DNA from: Acidobacteriota bacterium
Lineage (GTDB): Bacteria > Acidobacteriota > Vicinamibacteria > Vicinamibacterales > UBA2999
DNA: 64,000 bases
Direction: 5' to 3'
Assembly: GCA_030697165.1 (NCBI GenBank)
Contig: JAUYQQ010000023.1
Span: 186,001 to 250,000 of the forward strand
This document shows positions 36,328 to 44,897 of this stretch, piece after piece. The translations under genes and the position numbers were made by a program. Under the pieces are notes generated by a model. The model searched no databases. It had not been told where the DNA came from and worked only from the letters and a program-made list of their open reading frames with translations. The stretch's first letter is position 1; every line of letters starts with the position of its first letter.

Positions 36328-38345
36328 CCCAACACCCATTCCTCGCGGCGATCTGCTCTGGCGCCGGCCGGGTCCTGCTCGTCGGCGGCCTGCTCGCCGT
36401 CCCGGCGGTCGCCCCGGCGCAGCAGCTTCATGAACTCAGTCTCGAGGAGCTCATGCGCATTGACGCCGGGCGGGTGTTTGGCGCATCGGAGCGGACCCAG
36501 CCGGTCACCGAAGCTCCCGCCTCGGTCACGTTCGTCACCAGGGAGGAGATCGCGCGCATGGGCTACCGGACGCTCGCCGAGGTGTTGCGGGGCGTGCGCG
36601 GGATGTTTGTGACCGACGACCGCAACTACAGCTACCTGGGCGCGCGGGGTTTTGCCACACCCGGCGACTACAACAGCCGCATCCTGCTCCTGGTGAACGG
36701 ACACCGGGTCAACGACAACGTGTTCGGGCAGGCGGAGATCGGCGCGGAGTTCGGCATGGACCCGGCAATGTTCGAGCGGGTCGAGATCATCCGCGGGCCG
36801 GCCTCGTCGCTCTATGGCGACAGTGCGTTCTTCGCGGTGGTGAACGTCATTACCAGGTCAGGCGCGTCTCTCGACGCGGCCGAGATCGCCGTCGAGGGGG
36901 GCAGCCTTGGCACGGCGCGGGCCCGCACCAGCGTGGGACGCCGCTTCGCCAACGGCGTGGACTTCGCCCTGTCGGCCACGGCCGAACGCAGTGCCGGCGT
37001 CGAGCAGCTGTACTTCCCCGCCTTCGATGCGCCCGACACCAACAACGGGGTGGCCGACGGCCTCGACGGCGAAGAGCTCGAGCAGTTCTACGGCCAACTC
37101 AGCTTCCGGGACGTGACGCTCACCAGTGTGTACGGCCGGCGCCAGCGGCAGATCCCCACGGCCTCGCTCGGCACCGTCTTCAACGAGCAGACTGTGCCGG
37201 AGCAGACGACGGATGCTCATACGCTGCTCGACGCGCAATACGCGCGGTCGTTCGGAGCCACACGCCTTAGCGCGCGAGCCTCCTACGATCGGCTCGCCGC
37301 CGGCGGCCGCTATCCTTTCGCCAGTGCCGAGAACCCGGCGGTCCCGATCGTCGGCACCACTGACATTCTCGGATCGCGCTGGAGCGCCGGTACCGGACTG
37401 ACGCGATCCATGCCAGGGCGGCAGGTCCTCACCGTTGGCGCGGAGTTCATCAACAACCTCCATCAGGATCAGCGGTTCCAATACAGCAATGAGGCGGAGC
37501 CGTTGTTCGTGGACCGCCAATCCTCGAGGCAGTATGCCGTCTACGCACAGGACGAAATCAGGCCGGCCAATTGGCTGATCCTCAACGCGGGCGTTCGCTA
37601 CGACGGCTACGAGCAGTTTCGCCGGTTGTCGCCACGCACGGCGGTGATCGTGATGCCGTCACCGAACGAATCCTTCAAGTACCTGTTCGGGTCGGCCTTT
37701 CGCGCACCCAATGCGTATGAGCAGAACCCCTTCTACTTCGGCGTGTCGAACCTGCTGCCCGAGTCGATCAACACCCATGAAGTGGTCTGGGAGCGCTACA
37801 CCAACGACACGCTGCGAACGGCGGTCTCGACATACTGGTACACCGCCGAGCGCCTGATCACGCTGAGGACGGATCCCTCCACCCCCCTGGGCGTGGCCTA
37901 CGTCAACGAAGGGCAGGTGCGCGCCAGGGGGCTCGAGCTCGAAGCGCAGATGCGGATCAGGGGCGGGGTGCGGGCGGTGACCAGTTATGCGCTGCAACGC
38001 GTCACCGATCAGCAGACCGGGACGGCTCTCACCAACTCGCCGCGGCACATGCTCAAGGCGCGGGTCATCATGGATGGTCCGACCAACCGGCCCATCATCG
38101 CGGCCGAAGTGGTGCACCTGAGCAGCCGGACGACGCTCGCAGGTCAGACCCTCGGGTCCGCGACGGTCGCCAACGTGACGGTCACCCAGCCGATCGGCCG
38201 CGACTTCGAGCTGGTCGGCATGTTCCGCAACCTGTTCAACGAGCAATTTGAGGATCCGGTATCCGGCGCGCACCGCCAGGACTCCATCCTGCAGAACGGC
38301 CGGACGTTCCGCATCGGCCTCGGCTGGAAGTTCTGGTCGCAATAG
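36324..38345 (+). CDS. TonB-dependent receptor paired with YfiR
   Basis: 673 residues: signal peptide (to APAQQLHEL), a plug domain (PASVTFVTREEIARMGYRTL, VNGHRVNDNVFGQAEI, RVEIIRGPASSLYGDSAFF, VVNVITRSG) and a barrel ending in FRIGLGWKFWSQ. The text SLEELMRIDAGRVFGASERT before the plug is typical of the BtuB/CirA-like receptors found with DUF4154 proteins. ATG 36324 overlaps the yfiR stop. The substrate is not clear; vitamin B12, catecholate or another ligand are all possible. The operon appears to stop at 38345, 34 bases before the next start. Confidence 0.85.
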   Translation: MTQHPFLAAICSGAGRVLLVGGLLAVPAVAPAQQLHELSLEELMRIDAGRVFGASERTQPVTEAPASVTFVTREEIARMGYRTLAEVLRGVRGMFVTDDRNYSYLGARGFATPGDYNSRILLLVNGHRVNDNVFGQAEIGAEFGMDPAMFERVEIIRGPASSLYGDSAFFAVVNVITRSGASLDAAEIAVEGGSLGTARARTSVGRRFANGVDFALSATAERSAGVEQLYFPAFDAPDTNNGVADGLDGEELEQFYGQLSFRDVTLTSVYGRRQRQIPTASLGTVFNEQTVPEQTTDAHTLLDAQYARSFGATRLSARASYDRLAAGGRYPFASAENPAVPIVGTTDILGSRWSAGTGLTRSMPGRQVLTVGAEFINNLHQDQRFQYSNEAEPLFVDRQSSRQYAVYAQDEIRPANWLILNAGVRYDGYEQFRRLSPRTAVIVMPSPNESFKYLFGSAFRAPNAYEQNPFYFGVSNLLPESINTHEVVWERYTNDTLRTAVSTYWYTAERLITLRTDPSTPLGVAYVNEGQVRARGLELEAQMRIRGGVRAVTSYALQRVTDQQTGTALTNSPRHMLKARVIMDGPTNRPIIAAEVVHLSSRTTLAGQTLGSATVANVTVTQPIGRDFELVGMFRNLFNEQFEDPVSGAHRQDSILQNGRTFRIGLGWKFWSQ

Positions 38346-38379
38346 CGAACTCCCTTATACTCGCCTGCGGGAGAAGAAC

Positions 38380-39384
38380 ATGCGTGCACGGATCGTGATT
38401 GCTTTGGTCGCTACGGTAGCTGCGGGAGCCCTGGTCGTTGGCCAGTCCCCCAAGCGGCTGAACCCCATGATTGAACTGATGGCCGCGAAGAAGCCGGTCT
38501 TCGGCCTCTATGCCCCGGCCAATCGCCGCATGGGCGGCGGCCCCCCGGGCGCCGCGCCGGGCAGCGTCGTGACGCCGCCGGTAGTGATGCCCCAGAAGAC
38601 GGCGGCCGAGCTGGCCGCCGAGGCCCTGGCGAACACGAACACCGACTACATCTTCGACGGGACGATGGAAGGCAACATGGCGCGGGCGCTGCCGGTGTTC
38701 ACCGACTTCGTCAAGGGCATGGCCGGCACCGGCGCGTTCCTGAAGTCGCCCGCCGGCGCGTTCACGCACCCGCTCGTGGTCAAGATGCACGAGATCGCGC
38801 CCGACCCGAAGGCCGCCGCGGTCAGCATCGGCCAGCAGCTCAATCTCGGCGTCAGCGGCATCATGTTCGTGTCGGTCGAAAGCGCCGCCGAAGCCAAGGC
38901 CGGCATCGACGCCATGCGCTTCAAGGCCAACGGCGGCACGCGCTCCGAGGATGTCGGCCAGGCGCCGGCGCTGTGGGGTCTGAGCGAGAAGGAGTACAAG
39001 GCCAAGGCCGACCTGTGGCCGCTCAACCCGAACGGCGAGCTCGTCAACTGGACCATCATCGAGAGCCATGAGGGCCTCAAGAACGTGCGCGAGATCGCGG
39101 CCGTCAAAGGCATCGGCGTGCTCTGGCCCGGCGCCGGCACGCTGCGCGGCATGTTCAGCACGGTGCAGCCAGACAAGACCCGCAAGCTCGACGAAGCGGC
39201 GTGGGAAGCGTCGATTCAGAAGGTGCTGGCGGCGTGCAAGGAGTTTGGCGTCGCGTGCGGCTACCCCGCCAACGCCGGCGACATCGAGATGCGCATGAAG
39301 CAGGGCTTCAGCGTGTTCGTCATGGGCTGGGGCGACGCCGGCTTCAAGGCGATTGAGGTCGGCAAGAAGGCGGCCGGCCGGTAG
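38380..39384 (+). CDS. Exported HpcH/HpaI-aldolase-like protein (paralogue 1)
   Basis: 334 residues. Clear signal peptide (MRARIVIALVATVAAGALVVG, cleavage near Gln22) on a fold that is normally cytoplasmic. The TIM-barrel pieces are there: LNPMIELMAAKKPVFGLY, IIFD-like YIFDGTMEGN, QQLNLGVSGIMFVSVESAAEA, TIIESHEGLKNVREIAAVKG. The Glu of the metal site (IIES) is kept, but GPNDLS of true aldolases reads GAGTLR, so the metal-binding Asp is Thr. A Gly/Pro-rich insert lies near residue 50. Start follows GGGAGAAG. A second exported relative is at 48007. Function in the periplasm is unknown. Confidence 0.75.
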   Translation: MRARIVIALVATVAAGALVVGQSPKRLNPMIELMAAKKPVFGLYAPANRRMGGGPPGAAPGSVVTPPVVMPQKTAAELAAEALANTNTDYIFDGTMEGNMARALPVFTDFVKGMAGTGAFLKSPAGAFTHPLVVKMHEIAPDPKAAAVSIGQQLNLGVSGIMFVSVESAAEAKAGIDAMRFKANGGTRSEDVGQAPALWGLSEKEYKAKADLWPLNPNGELVNWTIIESHEGLKNVREIAAVKGIGVLWPGAGTLRGMFSTVQPDKTRKLDEAAWEASIQKVLAACKEFGVACGYPANAGDIEMRMKQGFSVFVMGWGDAGFKAIEVGKKAAGR

Positions 39385-39903
39385 TTATTTCGCGGCGAGC
39401 AGCGGCTTGACGGTGCGGTCGACGTCCTTGAAGTCGACGATGCCGTCATGCCGCAGCACGATTTTACCCTTGCGGTCGATGATGAACGTCGCCGGCAGGG
39501 CCTCGACTTCGCCGAAGGCCGTTGACACCTCGGGCGTGCCAATCAGGATCGGGAAGTTCATCGCCGTCTGTTTCCCGTCAACCACGAACTTGTTCTTCTG
39601 CAGCCAGGGCGTAATCACGCTGGCACCTTCTTCGTCCATCGACACGCCAAGCACCACCAGCCCGGCCTGCCCGTGCACCTGCTGCAGCTTCATCAGGATC
39701 GGCATCTCGGCCTTGCAGGGGCCGCACCAGGTCGCCCAGAAGTTGACGATCACCACCTTGCCGGCCTGTTGGGCCATGGTGACGGTCGCGCCCTTGAGGT
39801 CCTTCAGCGAAAACGCCGGCGCGGTGCTGCCCACGGCCTGCTCGCCACGGACCGACACCACCGCCAACAACAGCACCGCCAACACGGTCGCCTTCATCCT
39901 CAT
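39385..39903 (-). CDS. TlpA-like periplasmic thioredoxin
   Basis: 172 residues with a signal peptide (cleavage near VRGEQ) and an AhpC/TSA-type thioredoxin fold: APAFSLKDLKGATVTM, then NFWATWCGPCKAEMPIL with the redox pair CGPC, and PATFIIDRKGKIVLRHDG with the cis-proline. Such proteins reduce disulfides or apo-cytochrome c in the periplasm, taking electrons from DsbD. Its start overlaps the dsbD stop by four bases, so donor and acceptor are made together. It converges with the exported aldolase-like gene with no gap. Confidence 0.88.
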   Translation of the reverse strand: MRMKATVLAVLLLAVVSVRGEQAVGSTAPAFSLKDLKGATVTMAQQAGKVVIVNFWATWCGPCKAEMPILMKLQQVHGQAGLVVLGVSMDEEGASVITPWLQKNKFVVDGKQTAMNFPILIGTPEVSTAFGEVEALPATFIIDRKGKIVLRHDGIVDFKDVDRTVKPLLAAK

Positions 39904-41657
39904 CGAGACTCCTGGCTCTTCGGGGTCAACACCACGTAGGTCGGCAAGCCGACCGCGCCAAATCGCTGCATCACTTCTCTGGCCGGCGACTCGTCCGGCA
40001 CTTCGGCCTGGAACTTGATCTTCACGAAGCCGTCGAGCGCCGCCTTGACCGACGGATCGACCAGCGTCGTCTTGTCCATGGTCAGGCAGTTCTTGCACCA
40101 CGTCGCCCACATGTCGATCAGCACGGGCTTGCCTTCGCGCTGGGCCACGGCCAGGCCCTCGGCGAGATCGGCGTGCCAGCCGTCCTTGAGCATGGCGTCC
40201 ACGCTCGACGAGACCTGCGCCGGATCGACCGCGCGATCGCGGAAGATGCCATACGCGGTGTAGCCGTAGTACGCCGCGGTCAACAGGATGATGACGCCAA
40301 ACCCCTGCTTCACGCGCACCATCCACGCGCCCGGCTTGGGCAACGCGCTGATGCCGGCGCCGGCAAACGGCCACGGCGCGGCCATGCCAAGTCCCAGCAC
40401 GAACGGCAGCGCCAGGGCGGCGACAGTTCCGGTCGCGTAGAGATTGGTCGAGAACAGCACCACCTGGATGACCACCGGCGCGACGCACGCGCCCGCCAGC
40501 AGCGCGGCCACGCCGCCCATGGTGAAGGCCAGCGTCACCGAGCCGCGGCTCGAGCCGGTACCCACGTTGGCCGAGTACTTGGAGAAGTCGATCTCGAACA
40601 CGTCGAACATCGCCAGCGCCAGCCCCACGAACAGCACGGCAATGCCCAGGTTGAACCACGGCGAGGCGTTGATCGTGCCGAAGGTCTGCGCCGACAGGAT
40701 CACAATCAGCCCCAAGACGCCGTAGACGAGGGCCATGGCAGTGCCGTAGACGCTGCCGAGCAGCAGGCCGCGCGAGCGCGAACCGCCCTGCGAGCCGGCG
40801 CCGATAATGGCCAGGTTGACCGGGATCATCGGCAGCACGCACGGCGTGAGGTTCAGGGCAAGACCGCCGATAAACACGATCAACAGGATCGCGAGCGGTC
40901 CGCGCCCTTCGAACAACCCCTTCTGCGCGATGCCGGCCTCCGCGTCCTGCACGAACTTGGTAAAGGCGGCGGCCGCGAGATACCCGCCGTCGGTGCCGCC
41001 AACGTTGAAGTTGTCGAGCATCGCCATGGCATCGGTGGGTGTCGCCGGCACCGTGGCCGCGGGCGTCAAGGGCCTCGGCGCGACAATCGGGACCGCGGCG
41101 GCATTCGTGAAGTCGAGCGACGCGATTGCGGCGGGCGGCGCGACGGCCGCGGCCGTGCCCGACACCGACAGGTTCAGATCAAGCGACGCGGTGATCGGCA
41201 GGAAGCACTGCTTCTCGTCGCACGCCTGGTAGCGCACGCGCAGTGGCACGCGGTGCGTCCCCGGGGCGGCGTCGGCCGCGATCGCGAATTGCACGCCGAT
41301 GGCGAACTCGCGTTCGAACACGAGCAGCGGAATGGGCTCGCCTTCCTGGATAAAGTCCTTGGCTGCTGGGAACGCGGCCGTGGCGGACGCCACGGCGGGC
41401 ACGGCTTCCATCGAGACCGTGATCGGGATCAGGTTGGGATCGCGCGGCTTGTCGGAGTTCATGTGGAACCCCTCGGGCAGCCGAACCGTGATCGCGACCC
41501 GCGCGGAACTGCCGGGCTGGACGTCGAGGGCGGCGGGCAACACCACCACCTCGGCCACACCGGGACGCTGGCCGGGCGCCTGCGCCGACAGGCCCCCGCC
41601 CCAGAGGGCGGCGACAAGCGCAGCTGTCCCGAGTCCAATCGCAGTTCGCATCCACAT
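39900..41657 (-). CDS. dsbD: Thiol:disulfide interchange protein DsbD
   Basis: 585 residues in three parts. N-terminal periplasmic domain after a signal peptide, with YQACDEKQCFLPI (paired cysteines) near residue 137. Central eight-helix membrane domain with LNLTPCVLPMIPVNL and LAGACVAPVVIQVVL, the cysteines that pass electrons across the membrane. C-terminal thioredoxin domain with DMWATWCKNCLTMD. DsbD carries reducing power from cytoplasmic thioredoxin to periplasmic partners such as the TlpA protein next door. Here this would serve the many cytochromes and exported enzymes of the region. Start at 41657 or six bases later. Confidence 0.93.
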   Translation of the reverse strand: MWMRTAIGLGTAALVAALWGGGLSAQAPGQRPGVAEVVVLPAALDVQPGSSARVAITVRLPEGFHMNSDKPRDPNLIPITVSMEAVPAVASATAAFPAAKDFIQEGEPIPLLVFEREFAIGVQFAIAADAAPGTHRVPLRVRYQACDEKQCFLPITASLDLNLSVSGTAAAVAPPAAIASLDFTNAAAVPIVAPRPLTPAATVPATPTDAMAMLDNFNVGGTDGGYLAAAAFTKFVQDAEAGIAQKGLFEGRGPLAILLIVFIGGLALNLTPCVLPMIPVNLAIIGAGSQGGSRSRGLLLGSVYGTAMALVYGVLGLIVILSAQTFGTINASPWFNLGIAVLFVGLALAMFDVFEIDFSKYSANVGTGSSRGSVTLAFTMGGVAALLAGACVAPVVIQVVLFSTNLYATGTVAALALPFVLGLGMAAPWPFAGAGISALPKPGAWMVRVKQGFGVIILLTAAYYGYTAYGIFRDRAVDPAQVSSSVDAMLKDGWHADLAEGLAVAQREGKPVLIDMWATWCKNCLTMDKTTLVDPSVKAALDGFVKIKFQAEVPDESPAREVMQRFGAVGLPTYVVLTPKSQESR

Positions 41658-41698
41658 ATTGTGTCAGATGCCGGAAGCCGGCCTCCGGTTCCCGCCCG

Positions 41699-43366
41699 CT
41701 AGCAGGAAACGCAGCGGTTGTTGTTCTTGGCGCCCAAACCCTCGAGCAACTTGATGGTCTCGGGATAGGGCTGGGTGCGCTGGACGGGCCCGTTCGCCAA
41801 ATCCACCGTCGTCTGGCCGCGGCGGTTGACCACCTTCACATCCGCGCCCTTCGACACCAGGTACAGGATCATCTCGTTGTCGCCCCGAGAAGCGGCGTTG
41901 TGGACGGCGGTGCTGCCGTCTTCATCTTCGGCATTCACGTCCACGCCGACTTCTTCCACCAGGTACTTCACGGCCGCCAGCATGCCGGTCGGCGCGAAGC
42001 GGTGGGCGTTGCCAGCAAAGCCCTCGCTGTAGCCGGCGCCGGCCGCGGCCACCAGGGGCGGCGTGCCGGGGCCACCCACCGGCAGGTTGGGACGCGGGGG
42101 CGCGGCATTGGCATCGCCGCTGCGGGTGCCGCCCTGGAAGTCGCGGCCGCCGGCGGGCTTCATGGTCGGGATGTTCGGATCGGCGCCGCGCGCAATCAAC
42201 AGCTTCATGGCCGCGATGTCGCTGGCGTAGGCCGCACGCCAGAACGGGCTCGCGCCGGAATCGTCCGTCCGCAGGAGATCGAAGTTGTACTGCGTAAACC
42301 AGGTGTTGCGATTGGTGCGCGCGTTGGGATCGGCGCCCTTGTCGAGCAGCTTGGTCATCAGCTCGAGATAGCCCATCTTCTGCTGCAGGTAGGCGCGCGG
42401 CTGCGGGTAGAACGATCGCGGCTGCCACTGGACGTTGACCACGGCGTAGAGCGGCGTCACGCCGCCTTCGCTGGCCAGGTTCGGGTCGGCGCCGTGGTCG
42501 AGCAGGTAGCTCACCGTGTCGAAGTGGCCGTTGATCGCCGCCACCAGGATGGGCGTGGTCTTGTCGCCGGCGCCGCGCTGGTTGATGTTCGCGCCGCCCT
42601 CGACGAGCGCCCCAACCGTGCTCAGCGCGCCCTGCCGCGCGGCGAAGTGCAGCGCCGCCAGCCCGCCGTGCTTGCCGATCAGCTCGTTGTAGTTGAAGCC
42701 GCGGGTGACGCCGGGAATGACCGGACCGGGCCCCTGCACCGGCGCCGGCCGCGGCACGCCGTTCTGGTCGACGTCGGCGACCGTCGTCAGCGCCGCAAAA
42801 TCTTCAACCCGCGAGGTGATGGCCACATCGGCGCCGCGCGACAGCAGCAGCTTGACCACGTCCACACGGTCGGCGGCCGCGGCGAACATCAGCGCGGTCT
42901 GGCCGTTGGCGGTTTCCGTGACGTCCAGCCCGGCGCCGTTCTCGATCAGCATCCGCACCGACTCGGTGCTGCCGGCATGTGACGCCTGCATCAGCGCGGT
43001 GGCGCCGGTCGCTGTCGTGGCGCCGACTGCGGAGCCAGCAGCAATCAGCGGGGCGATCACCGAGGCATGGCCGATCTGCGCGGCCAGGTGGAGCGGGGTG
43101 AACCCGCCCAACCGGGTCTTGGCGCCGACGTTGGCACCGGCATAGAGCAGCATCGACGCCAGCTCCGCATCGCCGTTGAGCGCGGCCCAGTGCAGCGCGG
43201 TCATGCCATCGCCCTGCGCGGCGTTGACGTCCACGCCTTCCTTAAGGAGCTTCTTAACCGTGGCGGCGTCCTTCGCCATGGCCGCATCAGCGATCGGCGC
43301 ATTGGAGGCGGCCTGCAGGGTGGCGACGAGGCCGAGGATGGTGACGAAGGTGGCGAGTTTCTTCAT
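41699..43366 (-). CDS. Exported ankyrin-repeat protein
   Basis: 555 residues. Signal peptide ending near LQAASNAP, then about twelve ankyrin repeats of ~33 residues (for instance GDGMTALHWAALNGDAELAS, GGFTPLHLAAQIGHASVIAP, DEDGSTAVHNAASRGDNEMI). Repeats are interrupted by Pro-rich loops. The chain ends CVSC, a possible redox or metal pair. Ankyrin stacks bind other proteins; being exported and upstream of DsbD/TlpA it may hold a periplasmic or surface complex. Secreted ankyrin proteins next to DUF1552/DUF1592 genes recur in this type of genome as far as I recall, but the role is unknown. Confidence 0.8.
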   Translation of the reverse strand: MKKLATFVTILGLVATLQAASNAPIADAAMAKDAATVKKLLKEGVDVNAAQGDGMTALHWAALNGDAELASMLLYAGANVGAKTRLGGFTPLHLAAQIGHASVIAPLIAAGSAVGATTATGATALMQASHAGSTESVRMLIENGAGLDVTETANGQTALMFAAAADRVDVVKLLLSRGADVAITSRVEDFAALTTVADVDQNGVPRPAPVQGPGPVIPGVTRGFNYNELIGKHGGLAALHFAARQGALSTVGALVEGGANINQRGAGDKTTPILVAAINGHFDTVSYLLDHGADPNLASEGGVTPLYAVVNVQWQPRSFYPQPRAYLQQKMGYLELMTKLLDKGADPNARTNRNTWFTQYNFDLLRTDDSGASPFWRAAYASDIAAMKLLIARGADPNIPTMKPAGGRDFQGGTRSGDANAAPPRPNLPVGGPGTPPLVAAAGAGYSEGFAGNAHRFAPTGMLAAVKYLVEEVGVDVNAEDEDGSTAVHNAASRGDNEMILYLVSKGADVKVVNRRGQTTVDLANGPVQRTQPYPETIKLLEGLGAKNNNRCVSC

Positions 43367-43390
43367 ATGCGATCCATTGCGGTAACGCGC

Positions 43391-43424
43391 GGCCGGGACT
43401 GAAGTCCCGGCCCTCCGAACGTCG
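43391..43424. repeat. Dispersed hairpin repeat with CTCCGAACGTCG tail
   Basis: GGCCGGGACT and AGTCCCGGCC pair around GA, followed by CTCCGAACGTCG. The same layout, with another stem but the same tail, occurs in the ActB1 gene at 60431-60464. It lies between the ankyrin gene and the DUF1552 gene and ends two bases before that gene's stop. Confidence 0.8.
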
Positions 43425-43425
43425 T

Positions 43426-44817
43426 CTAAAGGGCCGTCGGCGCGGGGGCGGCGTTCAAATCCATCACGCCCGAGCTGTCGCCGAACGAATCCATCTCCAG
43501 GCCGATGCCGCGCATGGCCGCCAGCATGGCGTTGGCCATGGGCGTGCCGTCGGCGGCCTTGATGTGCAGGTTGCCCTTCAGCGCGCCGCCGGCGTGGCCG
43601 GCGAAGAACAGCGGGCAGCGCTTGTGGTTGTGCACGTTCGAGTTGCCCATCGGCGAGCCATAGATGATGAGCGAGTTCTCCAGCAGGTTGCTGTCGCCGT
43701 CGGGCGTCTCCTTCAGTTTCTTCAGGAAATACGGCACCAGGCTGACGTGGTACTTGTTGATCTTGGCCAGTTCCAGGATGCGATCGTCGCGATCCTGGTG
43801 GTGCGAGGCGATGTGGAAGCCGGTGTTGACGCCGGTTTCCGGGTAGACGCGGTTCGAGACGTCGCGGCTCAACTTGAACGCGGTGATGCGGGTCACGTCC
43901 GAGGCGAACGCCACGACCTGCATGTCGAACATCAGCTTGACGTGCTCGTCATAGGAGTCCGGCACGCCGATCGGCGCGCCCGGCATGGTGCGCTCGTCAC
44001 CGCTCGCGTTCTGGGCCTCGACCTTCTGGATGCGCCGTTCGATCTCGCGCACATCGTCCAGGTAGTCGCTGAGCCGCGCCTGGTCGGCGGGACCAAGGGT
44101 GCTCTTCAGCTGGTTGGTCGACTGGGTGACCCAGTCGAGGATGCTGCGGTCGCGGCGCCGGCGCGCGGTGCGCGCCTCGGGCGTGGCGCCAATGCCGAAC
44201 AGCTGATCGAACACCGCCCGCGGATCGCGAACCATCGGCAGCGGCTCGCTCGGCGACGCCCAGCTGATCGAGTCGGTGTAGGCGCACGAGTAGCCGTAGA
44301 AGCAGCCCCCGGCCTGGTCGACGTTCTCGACGCACAACTGCATCGACGGCAACGGCGTTTCCTGGCCGAACTTCTGCGCAAACATCTGATCGAGCGAAGT
44401 GCCGGCCCGCAGGTCCGAGCCCTGGGTCTGTCGCGGGTGCGCCTGCGTCAGGAACACGGCCGCCGAGCGGAAGTGATCGCCGCCGATCTCGGGCGGATTG
44501 AACGCCTCGGCGTTGCGCACGTCGGTGTTGCTGACAATGGTGAGGTAATCACGCCACGGTTCGAGCGGCGCCATGCTGGTCGGGCTCAGGTCGAACGCCG
44601 ACCCGGTGGCCGCCGGCGCCCACAAGTTCTTCTGGATGCCGAAGGCCGTGCTCCCCGCCGAGCCATGCACCATTTCCATGGCAACCAGGCGGACCTTGCG
44701 CGTTTGCGCGGCGGCACGGGCCGGCATCATGGCGTCGAGCATGGGCAGGGCGATTGCGGCACCCAGGCCCTTCAGGACGGTACGGCGAGCAAGACGCTTA
44801 TTCGTGATGACATTCAT
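43426..44817 (-). CDS. DUF1552 family exported protein
   Basis: 463 residues. A twin-arginine signal (RLARRTVLKGLGAAIALPML) suggests export of a folded protein. The body matches DUF1552: AAVFLTQAHPRQT, SLDQMFAQKFG, the HxxSHH-like motif in GFHIASHHQDRDDR near residue 330, and SLIIYGSPMGNSNVHNHKRC. These proteins are usually encoded together with DUF1592/PSCyt cytochrome proteins in Planctomycetes, Verrucomicrobia and Acidobacteria; their chemistry is not established. Here it follows such a gene in the same orientation with about 80 bases between them. Confidence 0.85.
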   Translation of the reverse strand: MNVITNKRLARRTVLKGLGAAIALPMLDAMMPARAAAQTRKVRLVAMEMVHGSAGSTAFGIQKNLWAPAATGSAFDLSPTSMAPLEPWRDYLTIVSNTDVRNAEAFNPPEIGGDHFRSAAVFLTQAHPRQTQGSDLRAGTSLDQMFAQKFGQETPLPSMQLCVENVDQAGGCFYGYSCAYTDSISWASPSEPLPMVRDPRAVFDQLFGIGATPEARTARRRRDRSILDWVTQSTNQLKSTLGPADQARLSDYLDDVREIERRIQKVEAQNASGDERTMPGAPIGVPDSYDEHVKLMFDMQVVAFASDVTRITAFKLSRDVSNRVYPETGVNTGFHIASHHQDRDDRILELAKINKYHVSLVPYFLKKLKETPDGDSNLLENSLIIYGSPMGNSNVHNHKRCPLFFAGHAGGALKGNLHIKAADGTPMANAMLAAMRGIGLEMDSFGDSSGVMDLNAAPAPTAL

Positions 44818-44834
44818 ACATTCGCCTCGTAATC

Positions 44835-44878
44835 GGCAGCACTAAAGTGCTGCCCTACTGGCACCTCTTGCGGGTGCC
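44835..44878. repeat. Two adjacent hairpins between DUF1592 and DUF1552 genes
   Basis: GGCAGCACT/AGTGCTGCC with an AA loop (44835-44854), then GGCACC/GGTGCC (44860-44878). The first has the same CTAAAG-type centre as the dispersed repeats in this window. They may weaken transcription between the two genes. Confidence 0.65.
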
Positions 44879-44897
44879 GCCCTTCTGGCACTTCTTG

